Source: SZAS-3 sp964386785
GTDB lineage: Bacteria; Chlamydiota; Chlamydiia; Chlamydiales; JAAKFR01
Length of the DNA stretch: 24,501 nucleotides
Assembly: GCA_964386785.1 (NCBI GenBank)
Contig: CAYLUD010000024.1
Span: 1 to 24,501 of the forward strand
Direction of reading: 5' to 3'
Part shown: positions 15,343-23,590 of the stretch, piece after piece
Layout of the letters: the number at the start of each line of letters is the position of its first letter
Numbering within the stretch: the first letter of the stretch is position 1
Program-made: the position numbers and the translations under genes
Notes under the pieces: generated by a model
The model's database searches: none
The model's input: the letters and a program-made list of their open reading frames with translations, nothing else
What the model was told of the DNA's origin: nothing

Positions 15343-16569
15343 ATGCGTTTCACTCTTATTTCTATATTATTGTCTCTGTGTTGCGTACTGCCAGCAACAC
15401 AATTACAGGTCGATATTAGTGGTGCTCGCGCCATTTTAGTGAATGCTCATACGGGGACTGTCCTATTTGAAAAACAAGCAGATGAGCGAGCTGCTCCTGC
15501 AAGCATTACAAAAATAGCCACCACGCTTGCGGTGTTATCGTGGTGTCATAACCTCGAGGAAATCGTCTCTGTGCCTAAAGAGGCTTTAACCTCTATTACT
15601 CCTCAAGCAAAAAAAGATTCAAAATATCGAGCTCCATCTCATTGGTTAGAAACAGATGGCACTCATATGGGGCTGCAAGCAGCAGAAGAATTGCCCGTTA
15701 TGGAATTGATCTACGGAACCATGCTTGCATCTGCAAACGATGCCAGTAATGTTTTGGCGCTTCATTGTCGTGGATCCATGACTGATTTTATAGACGATCT
15801 AAATCAATTTTTAGTGTCTATAGGGTGCCAGAATACTCATTTTATGAATCCCCATGGATTGCACCACCCAGATCACTATACAACAGCTCGAGATCTCGCT
15901 ATCATGACTAGAAAGGGAATGCAAATTCCCTTGTTTCGACAAATCGTAGGGACGGCACGCCATGCGTGCCCAAGAACCAATCTTCAGGAGGAACGCTCTC
16001 TAGTTACCACCAATATGTTCCTGCGTAAGGGAGGGTACTATGATCCACGTGTCATCGGTGTGAAAACAGGACGTACCCAGGCTGCTGGAGCGGGGATGGT
16101 CGCAGCGGCTCAAGACCAGGGGAGAGAGTTGCTTGCTGTTGTCCTAGGGGCTCCTTCGCGAGCAGACCTTCTGCGAGATGTAAAAGCACTGTTCGATGCA
16201 GCCTACGCGCAGCCCCTAAAGAAAAAAGTCTATGTGCGCCCAGGTGTGACCCCGTTAACTACCAAGGTTTCCCATGCTCGACATCCCCTAGTCACTACAG
16301 TACAGCATGAGGTAGCCTATTCGTTTTTCCCTGCCGAGGAAGATCAGATCGATGTGCAAGTCCAGTGGAATCTCCCTTCTTTGCCTATTGCTAAGGGAAC
16401 AAGGGTGGGGGATGTGCTTGTAATCAACCAGCGAGGGGTAGTGTTACAACGAGAACCGCTGCTCGCTCTTCATGAAGTAAGAAGGTCCTACGGTTTGCTT
16501 CTCTCTATTCTGATTCCCATCAGCCTAGTGCTCACGGGCATCGTCTATACCATGAAAAAGAAATCCTAA
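15343..16569 (+). CDS. dacF: D-alanyl-D-alanine carboxypeptidase (penicillin-binding protein, S11 family)
   Basis: 408 residues from ATG 15343 (GTG at 15328 is in frame but gives a charged extension before the signal peptide). Signal peptide MRFTLISILLSLCCVLPATQ, then the three active-site motifs of PBP5-type enzymes: SITK (Ser54, Lys57), SAN (Ser130, Asn132) and KTG (Lys241). A beta-rich C-terminal domain follows, and a final membrane helix (LLLSILIPISLVLTGIVYTM) with KKKS facing the cytoplasm. It trims the terminal D-Ala from peptidoglycan stem peptides; in Chlamydia the small amount of peptidoglycan is confined to the division ring. Order matches CT551. The TAA overlaps the stop of the convergent fmu gene. 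Confidence 0.95.
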   Translation: MRFTLISILLSLCCVLPATQLQVDISGARAILVNAHTGTVLFEKQADERAAPASITKIATTLAVLSWCHNLEEIVSVPKEALTSITPQAKKDSKYRAPSHWLETDGTHMGLQAAEELPVMELIYGTMLASANDASNVLALHCRGSMTDFIDDLNQFLVSIGCQNTHFMNPHGLHHPDHYTTARDLAIMTRKGMQIPLFRQIVGTARHACPRTNLQEERSLVTTNMFLRKGGYYDPRVIGVKTGRTQAAGAGMVAAAQDQGRELLAVVLGAPSRADLLRDVKALFDAAYAQPLKKKVYVRPGVTPLTTKVSHARHPLVTTVQHEVAYSFFPAEEDQIDVQVQWNLPSLPIAKGTRVGDVLVINQRGVVLQREPLLALHEVRRSYGLLLSILIPISLVLTGIVYTMKKKS

Positions 16570-17699
16570 TAGCGAGAGGGGGTTAGCACAGCACCAAAAA
16601 ATCCATCCATTTCTCCAATCATAGGGAGGGAAGAAAAAGGGGTAGATAGGCTTCGTATGGGTAGGTTTTCTACAAAAAACTGAATTTGCTGTTCGTTCTC
16701 TTCTTCTAAAAGACTACATGTCGCATAGACTAATGTGCCACCAGGTTTCAGATAGGGGATCGCTTCCTGTACAATATGTCGCTGTTTTTGGACTAACTCT
16801 GCGAGCATCGTAGTAGAAAACTTCCATTTTTGGTCTGGATTTCTGCGATATGTGCCCGATCCTGTGCAAGGTACATCCACAAGGACCCAGTCCATTTTTC
16901 CTTTCAGCTTAGATAATTGCACATGACCCGGAGTTAGATACTGCACGTGTTGTATCCCGGCGCGAACAAAACGGCCTTTTGCTTTTTCTAAAGCCATACG
17001 ACGTACGTCATGGAGGTATAATTGCCCCCTGCCCTGCATGGCAAGGGCAATCGCTAAACTTTTTCCTCCCGCTCCCGCACAATAATCCAACACTTGATCA
17101 CCAGGCTGAGCTGCAACAAGCTGCGACACCAGTTGACTACCTTCATCTTGAATGTCAAAATATCCTTCCTTCCATCCAGGCAGCGTAGTCATAGGTACCC
17201 GTTTAGAAAATTGAATGCCCAACGGTGAATGAACACAAGGCTCTACATTATACTCTTTCCATAGTTGCAACAGATCGGGTCGACTTATTTTTAGTGTGTT
17301 GACACGTACAGTGATGGGTGCCGGTGTATTCATCGCATGTGCGAGTTCTATCGCTCGACCCTCCCCGTACTTCGCAATCAATCGTTGGAGTAACACGTCC
17401 GGACAGCTGACTCGTATTGCCAGGGGAATATGGGGTAAAGAGATAAATTCATCAGGTTTTACATGCGGCCATAGCTTCCATCGTTGTTCCCAAGTAGGAT
17501 TCGGGCCAATCAGGTGGTCTAGTAACGCTTTCCATCGGATCATGGCATATAATCCTTCACTGATCGCTTGACGATCTTTGGATCCTAAAGCAGAGTGTTC
17601 TTGAAAGTATTGCTGGGTAAACCAGTCCAATGGTAGATGTTGTTGATCAAATCGTTTGAGGAGTTGCAGTAGATGATAATCACGAAATGGGTACCGCAT
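16566..17699 (-). CDS. fmu: NOL1/NOP2/Sun (RsmB/Fmu) family rRNA m5C methyltransferase
   Basis: 377 residues. An N-terminal helical RNA-binding domain (NusB/RsmB-N-like) leads to the SAM-binding Rossmann fold: DEGSQLVSQLVAAQPGDQVLDYCAGAGGKSLAIA (motif I), the LYLHDVRRMALEKAKGR acidic-loop region, DVPCTGSGTYRRNPDQKW with the PC Cys (motif IV) and YATCSLLEEENEQQI with the TC Cys (motif VI). The two Cys act as nucleophile and release residue in m5C formation. RsmB methylates C967 of 16S rRNA in E. coli; the exact site here is inferred. The final residues FGAVLTPSRY are typical. The start at 17699 overlaps the divergent lnt start by 27 bp, and the stop overlaps that of dacF. Confidence 0.92.
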   Translation of the reverse strand: MRYPFRDYHLLQLLKRFDQQHLPLDWFTQQYFQEHSALGSKDRQAISEGLYAMIRWKALLDHLIGPNPTWEQRWKLWPHVKPDEFISLPHIPLAIRVSCPDVLLQRLIAKYGEGRAIELAHAMNTPAPITVRVNTLKISRPDLLQLWKEYNVEPCVHSPLGIQFSKRVPMTTLPGWKEGYFDIQDEGSQLVSQLVAAQPGDQVLDYCAGAGGKSLAIALAMQGRGQLYLHDVRRMALEKAKGRFVRAGIQHVQYLTPGHVQLSKLKGKMDWVLVDVPCTGSGTYRRNPDQKWKFSTTMLAELVQKQRHIVQEAIPYLKPGGTLVYATCSLLEEENEQQIQFFVENLPIRSLSTPFSSLPMIGEMDGFFGAVLTPSRY

Positions 17700-19265
17700 G
17701 GCGAACAGTATACCCTATTCCTCAAAAGAATACTAGCTCCGGGTCTAGCTACTCTCTTTCTGTGTGCCGCCCAGTTAGATTGGAGTGCAATGGCTTGCTT
17801 GCTATCTGCTAGTGTAGGCCTAGCTTGCTGGTTATGGGGTATTCAGTCGTTACGCCCCAAATCCCGCGTGTATTGGAGTGCTCTATGGATGACATCGATC
17901 CAAGCCCTCCACCAGAATTGGATGGCTACTACCGAATATACCGGGTCCGTTATCTTACTTGGATGGCTCCTCCACTGTTTGTCCTATGGCGTAGCCTTTG
18001 GAGGCTGGGTTCTTTGCGTGGGAAGCCGTCCTTCTATGCCCGCAATTCTTTCGTTAAGTGGCCTATGGTTACTCATCGAATGGATGCGCCCAATTCTCTT
18101 TTTTGGCTTGGGTTTTTCCTGGAATCCTATGGGTCTCATGTGGACAGCCCACCCATGGACCCTCCAATGCGCAGCCTTATTTGGCCTTTCAGGATTGACA
18201 TTCTGGGCTGTCGCAACCAACCTGTTTATCTATCGATATGGTTGGCGAGGATTGTGGGCTCCTATTCTTCCTTTTGTGTTGGGCGGAATTTTGTATCACT
18301 CCGATTTAAAGGAACGGGCTGCTCCAATGCACATTCTTCTTGTCCAGCCGGCAAAATCCCCATGGGAACAGGCTGGAGATGTCTGGGAACGACTTCTTTC
18401 TTTATTCGCATCTCACGCTCAAGATTCGCATGATTTGATTCTGTTGCCAGAAGGTAGCTTGCCCTATACAGCACATTATCCCTATATTCCTCCTACTGTA
18501 TACACAAACATTCTTACTGCCTTGGGGTGTGAGCTCTCTGCCCATGAGGAAACGATCTATCGAAGTAATCTAGATGTGCTACAGGCATGGAGTCGCTTGT
18601 CATCGCAGTCCATCCTTGTGGGAATGAATGATGATCAGCAAGAACAGGGCTGTTTCAATAGTGCCTTCCTGATTCGCCCACAACATCCAGCACAAATCTA
18701 CCATAAACAATGGTTGGTACCTTTCGGAGAATACTTGCCTTGGGCATTTCGATGGGTACTACACTGGCTGCCCATAGATCCAGGTTTTCAAAAAGGGCAG
18801 GGGGGTGGTTTGTTTTCCTACGACCCGCCATTTGCCGTTGCCATTTGTTATGAAGAAACGTTGGGGGCTCCACATCGAAGACCCTGCCGTAACGGAGCAC
18901 AGTTTCTCGTTGGGTTGACCAACGATGTCTGGTACCCTCATTCTCGCCTACCCATTACACATTTGCACCATGCGCGCGTGCGAGCCGTCGAGCTAGGTAT
19001 CCCAATGGTGCGCGCATGCAATACAGGGGTCAGTTGTGTTATGGATCCTCGCGGCCAATTACTTGCCTCGATACCTCATGAAAATCGCCATCAAGAAGCC
19101 GCTGTAGCTGCCCTCTCAACAGAATTGCCACTAGTATATCGCGCCACCCCATATCTGTTTTGGGGAGATATCCCCATATGGGTATGCTCGGCTCTTGCCT
19201 CCTTCTACCTTGTCATTAAACGAAAGATGCATTACAGTTTGCCTATCTTTGGATCGATTTCATGA
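17673..19265 (+). CDS. lnt: Apolipoprotein N-acyltransferase
   Basis: 530 residues: about six N-terminal membrane helices, a periplasmic carbon-nitrogen hydrolase domain (about 230-490), and a final membrane helix (IWVCSALASFYLVIK). The nitrilase-type triad is visible as Glu260 (LLPEGSLPY), Lys345 (YHKQWLVPFGEYLPW) and Cys392 (VAICYEETLG). Lnt adds the third acyl chain to the N-terminal Cys of lipoproteins. ATG 17673 lies inside the 5' end of the divergent fmu gene; no other ATG or GTG in frame falls before the first helix. First gene of a tightly packed operon, its TGA overlapping the lpxC ATG by 4 bp. Position corresponds to CT534 (cutE). Confidence 0.94.
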   Translation: MIITKWVPHGEQYTLFLKRILAPGLATLFLCAAQLDWSAMACLLSASVGLACWLWGIQSLRPKSRVYWSALWMTSIQALHQNWMATTEYTGSVILLGWLLHCLSYGVAFGGWVLCVGSRPSMPAILSLSGLWLLIEWMRPILFFGLGFSWNPMGLMWTAHPWTLQCAALFGLSGLTFWAVATNLFIYRYGWRGLWAPILPFVLGGILYHSDLKERAAPMHILLVQPAKSPWEQAGDVWERLLSLFASHAQDSHDLILLPEGSLPYTAHYPYIPPTVYTNILTALGCELSAHEETIYRSNLDVLQAWSRLSSQSILVGMNDDQQEQGCFNSAFLIRPQHPAQIYHKQWLVPFGEYLPWAFRWVLHWLPIDPGFQKGQGGGLFSYDPPFAVAICYEETLGAPHRRPCRNGAQFLVGLTNDVWYPHSRLPITHLHHARVRAVELGIPMVRACNTGVSCVMDPRGQLLASIPHENRHQEAAVAALSTELPLVYRATPYLFWGDIPIWVCSALASFYLVIKRKMHYSLPIFGSIS

Positions 19266-20122
19266 TTCGTTCGCAACGCACCTTATCTCATCCAGTTACG
19301 TTCTCTGGTATTGGCATTCATACAGGCAAGAAGGTCACGATGACCTTTCGGCCTGCTCCTGCTGATACGGGGATTTCTTTTCGAAGGATCGACCTGCCGG
19401 GAGAACCGTCCATTCCTGCAGCGATTGAATATGTTGTCGATACTGCACGCTCCACAACTCTAGGCGTTGGTTCTGTAACAATTCATACGGTAGAACACGT
19501 CCTAGCGGCTCTTTATGCTTTGCAGATCGATAATCTGATCATTGACCTAGATGCATGTGAACCCCCAGTTGGTGATGGGAGCTCCAATCCTTTCGTGGGG
19601 ATGATCCATCAAGGTGGGATTTTCATCCAAGAAGCAACCAAACGGATTGAATCTATTCCGTATCCCGTTTTTATATCGGAACAAAATATTCACTTGATTG
19701 CCTTGCCTTCTCAGGAGTACCGGGTCAGTTATACTCTTCACTATCCCCAGGTTCCTCTTATTCGTTCACAATTTTTTTCTACTATTGTGGAGCCCGATGC
19801 CTTTATTGAGACGATTAGCCCTTGCCGCACATTCGCGCGTTATGAAGAAATTACCTATCTCATGTCTCGAGGACTCATACAAGGCGGTAGTTTGGATAAT
19901 GCAGTCGTCATCAAAGAAGATGTGATTGTAAGCAAAGGAGGACTGCGTTTTCCTGATGAGATGGTCAGACATAAGATTCTAGACCTCATTGGAGATCTTT
20001 CTCTTGTCGGTTTTCCGTTTTTTGCGCATATTGTGGCTATCTGTTCTGGCCACCATACCAATGTTGCGCTAGGCAAGAAACTACTTGAATCCATGGCCGT
20101 AGCGACTTCGGAGATATCATGA
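19262..20122 (+). CDS. lpxC: UDP-3-O-acyl-N-acetylglucosamine deacetylase
   Basis: 286 residues, the usual size for LpxC. It catalyses the first committed step of lipid A synthesis. Zinc ligands His75 (HTVEH), His237 and Asp241 (RHKILDLIGDL) align with E. coli His79/His238/Asp242. VTFSGIGIHTGKKV at the N-terminus and GGSLDNAVVI are further hallmarks. Start ATG 19262 shares ATGA with the lnt stop; the TGA shares ATGA with the fabZ start, so translational coupling is likely. Confidence 0.97.
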   Translation: MIRSQRTLSHPVTFSGIGIHTGKKVTMTFRPAPADTGISFRRIDLPGEPSIPAAIEYVVDTARSTTLGVGSVTIHTVEHVLAALYALQIDNLIIDLDACEPPVGDGSSNPFVGMIHQGGIFIQEATKRIESIPYPVFISEQNIHLIALPSQEYRVSYTLHYPQVPLIRSQFFSTIVEPDAFIETISPCRTFARYEEITYLMSRGLIQGGSLDNAVVIKEDVIVSKGGLRFPDEMVRHKILDLIGDLSLVGFPFFAHIVAICSGHHTNVALGKKLLESMAVATSEIS

Positions 20123-20589
20123 CACAAAAACCTGCTTATCCTCTTGATATCAGACAAATTCTACAGATCCTGCCCCATCGATACCCTTTTTTATTAGTGG
20201 ATCGGGTGGTAGATCTCGATGTCGAGGGGAGAAAAATCGTTGGGCAAAAAAATGTCACAATGAATGAACCTTTCTTCCAGGGACATTTTCCTGAAAGACC
20301 TATTATGCCAGGGGTGCTCATCCTAGAAGCCATGGCTCAGACCGGTGGTGTTTTGTTGAATGCATGTGGGTACTCAGAGGGAAAAATTGCCCTGTTTTTG
20401 ACCATTAATGATGCGAAATTTCGTCGAGCAGTGATGCCTGGTGACACCCTGATGCTACACGTGGAAGGGAAAGTATTGAGTAGTAAAGGGGGCAAGATTT
20501 ATGGCCGTGCCATGGTAGACAACCAGGTGACTACCGAAGCAGAAATTGGATACGCACTAGTCAATCGCTCAGAATTCATACGGGAATAG
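20119..20589 (+). CDS. fabZ: 3-hydroxyacyl-ACP dehydratase
   Basis: 156 residues with the hot-dog fold signature LPHRYPFLLVDRV, and the active-site helix GHFPERPIMPGVLILEAMAQ with catalytic His56 and Glu70. It dehydrates 3-hydroxyacyl-ACP in fatty acid elongation and so competes with LpxA for the same acyl-ACP pool; lying between lpxC and lpxA fits that balance. It overlaps lpxC by 4 bp and is followed by lpxA after 5 bases. Confidence 0.97.
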   Translation: MTQKPAYPLDIRQILQILPHRYPFLLVDRVVDLDVEGRKIVGQKNVTMNEPFFQGHFPERPIMPGVLILEAMAQTGGVLLNACGYSEGKIALFLTINDAKFRRAVMPGDTLMLHVEGKVLSSKGGKIYGRAMVDNQVTTEAEIGYALVNRSEFIRE

Positions 20590-20594
20590 ACAAC

Positions 20595-21425
20595 ATGGAA
20601 TCGGAAATACATCCTCTTGCAGTTGTCCATCCTAAGGCACAGATAGGCCGCGGTGTCATTATTGAGCCGTTTGCGGTTGTAAAAGAACATGTCGTGTTAC
20701 ATGACGGAGCAGTGATCAAGTCCCATGTCTATCTTGATGGCCACACCACTATTGGTGCTCATACCGTGATCTGGCCTCATGCAGTCATTGGAACCAAAAC
20801 TCAAGATAAAAAATACCGAGGTGAGCGTACCTACGTAGATATTGGTCCCCATTGCGATATTCGAGAGTTTGTAACGATTAATTCTTCAACACAAGAAGAT
20901 TCTCGAGTATCGATTGGCGAAGGGTCGTTGATTATGGCCTCTTGTCATATTGCCCATAATTGTGAAGTAGGAAAACGTGTCACTATGAGCAATGGCGTAC
21001 TGCTTGCAGGACATGTCATTGTGGAAGATTATGCAATTCTTGGAGGCATGCTCGCGGCTCATCAATTCGTGCGTATCGGTTGTTATGCGATGGTGGGCGG
21101 CGTGAGCCGAGTCTCTTATGACGTACCCCCCTATACGATTGGAGCTGGAATCCCCTATCAGTTGGGGGGAATTAATCGTATTGGGTTGAAGCGGCACCAA
21201 TTTCCTTTTTCTACGCGTAGAGCTTTGTTTCGTGCCTATCAGGTAGTTTATCGATCTGGACTTCCCTTACATGCCGCGCTGGAACATTTAGAAGCAGCAG
21301 GAGATGTATCGCCTGAGGTGCAACATTTTATTACCTTTTGTCGAACTAGCCAGCGCGGCATCATTGGTCTTCATAGAAACTTTCGTCCAGCGCAGGCTGC
21401 GCAGGAAGAGCCTGTTGAGGTATAA
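20595..21425 (+). CDS. lpxA: UDP-N-acetylglucosamine acyltransferase
   Basis: 276 residues. The N-terminal two thirds is a left-handed beta-helix of hexapeptide repeats (AVVHPKAQIGRGVIIEPFAV onward), with the active-site region IAHNCEVGKRVTMSNGVLLAGHV containing the catalytic His, and HQFVRIGCYAMVGG. A helical C-terminal domain follows (RRALFRAYQVVYRSG). It transfers a 3-hydroxyacyl chain from ACP to UDP-GlcNAc, the first step of lipid A synthesis. GGGA at the fabZ end may act as ribosome binding site. fmt begins 6 bases after the stop. Confidence 0.97.
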   Translation: MESEIHPLAVVHPKAQIGRGVIIEPFAVVKEHVVLHDGAVIKSHVYLDGHTTIGAHTVIWPHAVIGTKTQDKKYRGERTYVDIGPHCDIREFVTINSSTQEDSRVSIGEGSLIMASCHIAHNCEVGKRVTMSNGVLLAGHVIVEDYAILGGMLAAHQFVRIGCYAMVGGVSRVSYDVPPYTIGAGIPYQLGGINRIGLKRHQFPFSTRRALFRAYQVVYRSGLPLHAALEHLEAAGDVSPEVQHFITFCRTSQRGIIGLHRNFRPAQAAQEEPVEV

Positions 21426-21431
21426 GTTTCT

Positions 21432-22367
21432 GTGGTGCGGTGGGTCTTTTTCGGCACTTCTATCTTCGCTCTTGAGCTCTTGCAGGGACTTATTCACAGA
21501 GGAATCATTCCCATAGCGATTGTTACACGTCCTGATCAGCCCGCTCACAGAGGACAACGCCTTTCTTCCAGTCCAGTCAAAGAAGAGGCGATTCGCCAAG
21601 GTATTCCGCTTTTTCAGCCTCAGAAAGCTTCAGATCCTGCGTTTGTTGCAGAAAACTTAATCCCTTTGCGCGCAGATCTGTTTATCGTTGCAGCATATGG
21701 CGAAATAGTGAAAAAAAATTTGCTAGACCTTCCTAGATTGGGATGTATGAATGTCCATGCATCCCTTTTACCTGCTTACCGAGGAGCGGCCCCGATTCAA
21801 CGATCTATTCTTGAAGGGAACACAGAAACGGGTGTCGCTCTGATGAAAATGGATGAAGGATTAGATACAGGGCCTATCTGGCGCATGCTACAGTATCCAA
21901 TCCCCGCCGACGCTACAGCAGGTGACGTCTCGAGTGCTCTTGCTCAGCTAGGAGCTCAGGGAATTGTCGACCTATTGCCTTTCCTAATTGCAGGAGAGCA
22001 ACCGAAAGCTCAGCCTATAGATGGGATTAGTTATGCCAAGAAGTTAACGGCTGCAGATGGAGAACTTATCTGGGATGCCCCTTGGCAGGAGGTCTATGCA
22101 CGGTTTCGAGCTGTCACACCTAAACCGGGGGCTTGGTGTACTGTCATGGTTCGTGGAGAGCCCCGTCGTTTACGGATCCATCGTATGGCCCCTGTTCCGA
22201 CCCTTAATGCGACTCCTAGAACAGCTGTATGTCAAGCGAGTCTCCCCCTAGCAATCGCTTGCCAAGAGGGTGGGCTATCTTTGCAGGAAGTCCAATGGGA
22301 AGGTAGAGCTCGTATGTCCATCATGCCTTTTTTGAATGGCTCTCAAGGTATAAATTTAATTTTTTAA
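21432..22367 (+). CDS. fmt: Methionyl-tRNA formyltransferase
   Basis: 311 residues: formyltransferase domain with VFFGTSIFALELLQGL, AYGEIV, the catalytic NVHASLLPAYRGAAPIQ (Asn and His) and MKMDEGLDTGPIW (Asp), then a C-terminal OB-like domain with ISYAKKLTAADGELIWD. It formylates initiator Met-tRNA. Start is GTG (21432, or GTG 21435), with GAGG at 21417-21420 as a distant ribosome binding site. Last gene of the lnt-lpxC-fabZ-lpxA-fmt operon. No stem-loop terminator is visible in the AT-rich DNA that follows. Confidence 0.96.
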   Translation: MVRWVFFGTSIFALELLQGLIHRGIIPIAIVTRPDQPAHRGQRLSSSPVKEEAIRQGIPLFQPQKASDPAFVAENLIPLRADLFIVAAYGEIVKKNLLDLPRLGCMNVHASLLPAYRGAAPIQRSILEGNTETGVALMKMDEGLDTGPIWRMLQYPIPADATAGDVSSALAQLGAQGIVDLLPFLIAGEQPKAQPIDGISYAKKLTAADGELIWDAPWQEVYARFRAVTPKPGAWCTVMVRGEPRRLRIHRMAPVPTLNATPRTAVCQASLPLAIACQEGGLSLQEVQWEGRARMSIMPFLNGSQGINLIF

Positions 22368-22420
22368 TTTAAAAACATTTCTTTTTATTTGCAAGAAATC
22401 AATTTTTCATCAAAATACCC

Positions 22421-22449
22421 TTGGTTTTTTTTAAATTTTTAGTTAAAAT
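22421..22449 (+). promoter_or_regulatory. Promoter of the Cap1-like inclusion membrane gene
   Basis: TTGGTT (22421-22426), a 17-base spacer made almost only of T and A, then TAAAAT (22444-22449). Transcription would begin at about 22456, leaving a 16-base leader with AGGTGA (22463-22468) just before ATG 22472. The poly-T spacer is a feature described for regulated chlamydial sigma66 promoters. Confidence 0.55.
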
Positions 22450-22471
22450 TAGAGCGTAAAGCAGGTGAAAC

Positions 22472-23512
22472 ATGAGTAGATCCCAAGCTATCTATACATT
22501 AGGTTCAGATCCCAAACAAATATATGCTGGTTCTTTTGTTTCCCCTGAAGAGCATGCCAAACAGTCCTGGTGGAGGAGTCTTCCCAAGATCCTTTGGTAT
22601 AGTCCAAAGGATGGTGATAGAGAGCCTTCTATTCTTTCTGTTATACAACGTTGGTGCTTCAGTTTGTTCGTTATTGAGAATTTGGGTGATCTTGCAAAAA
22701 TGGGGGATGCATGTTGCAAACTACGATACCTGCTCAATCCCGGGGATATTGTAGCGCAAACTGCACGTAAAAGTTTTATGACGACACGAGACATCCTAGC
22801 TTTTCTCATGCCAGTAGCGGCATTGAATAAGATCCTAGGTTCCATCCGCAATCTTGGAACTCTCTATCAAAGTGCCCGTATGGAGCCAAACAGCACAGTA
22901 AAGCTGCATAGTAGGGATTTTGTTAACACAACAGAAGCGTCGTTACAAGATAGATCGTTGCTAGTCATTCAGAACATCATCAATATTGCCGCTGAAAGTT
23001 TCATGACCTTGACATTCGTTATTAAATGTATGCAGACTTGCGATAAGTGGAGTAAGTGCTTAAGCGATCGTGCCAAAACATTTACTGCGCAGATGTCTAT
23101 TTTCGCGTGCGTATACCATGTGATGAGTCTTGTGCGTAGTGCCGTTTCGATGGTCATAGACCACCGTGTCTATAGTAGAAAATGCTCTGTAGCGCCTACA
23201 ACTTTCGCTCAACTGCAAGAGGAAATCCGTAGCAAGAACCCTACTATAAATATAAAGTGGAATGAGACACCAGCTGAGAATTCGGTTCGAAATCGTGAAA
23301 AGATGCACATAGATCATGCAAGAAAGTTAACTAGCCACGCTTTCTCTCTTGTTAAGACGATCGTCGAGCTTGCTAAAGATGTGCTAGGCTTCGTAGTGGT
23401 TGCGCTCAAGTCTGCATCATCGAGTGTTGCGCCACTGGCGCTTGCTTCCGCGGCGCTAGAGGTTACAGCTGCTACGATTGGAATAATCAATATTTGGCTT
23501 ACTAGGTCATAA
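22472..23512 (+). CDS. Cap1/CT529-like inclusion membrane (Inc) protein
   Basis: 346 residues with no N-terminal signal peptide and two hydrophobic regions: a middle part (about residues 165-235, SLLVIQNIINIAAESFMTL and FACVYHVMSLVRSAVSMVI) and a long bilobed C-terminal one (about 305-342, VLGFVVVALKSA ... LEVTAATIGIINIWL). The gene directly follows fmt, as C. trachomatis CT529 (Cap1) does. The C-terminal layout, with an ARKLTSHAFSLVKTIVELAKDVLGF helix before the bilobed segment, resembles Cap1 as I remember it. Incs are type III secreted and inserted in the inclusion membrane, facing the host cytosol. Primary-sequence similarity is weak, so orthology is inference from position and architecture. 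A good ribosome binding site (AGGTGA) supports the start. Confidence 0.72.
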   Translation: MSRSQAIYTLGSDPKQIYAGSFVSPEEHAKQSWWRSLPKILWYSPKDGDREPSILSVIQRWCFSLFVIENLGDLAKMGDACCKLRYLLNPGDIVAQTARKSFMTTRDILAFLMPVAALNKILGSIRNLGTLYQSARMEPNSTVKLHSRDFVNTTEASLQDRSLLVIQNIINIAAESFMTLTFVIKCMQTCDKWSKCLSDRAKTFTAQMSIFACVYHVMSLVRSAVSMVIDHRVYSRKCSVAPTTFAQLQEEIRSKNPTINIKWNETPAENSVRNREKMHIDHARKLTSHAFSLVKTIVELAKDVLGFVVVALKSASSSVAPLALASAALEVTAATIGIINIWLTRS

Positions 23513-23590
23513 TTTTTTTAACACGGCCTAAGCTGAGTTCCTGGCAAGTGCAGGCGAGTGACGCGGCTGGGCCTTTATTTAAGGTATTAC

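Noticed and set aside
17825..18433. 202-codon plus-strand frame
   Set aside because: It lies wholly inside lnt in another frame; lnt has its catalytic triad and membrane helices.
23520..23580. Terminator after the Cap1-like gene (GGCC...GGGCC then TTTATTT)
   Set aside because: The arms pair imperfectly and are over 40 bases apart; not strong enough to annotate.
23558..23590. GTG 23558 as start of the octapeptide-repeat protein
   Set aside because: No ribosome binding site before it, while GTG 23591 has AAGG at good spacing.
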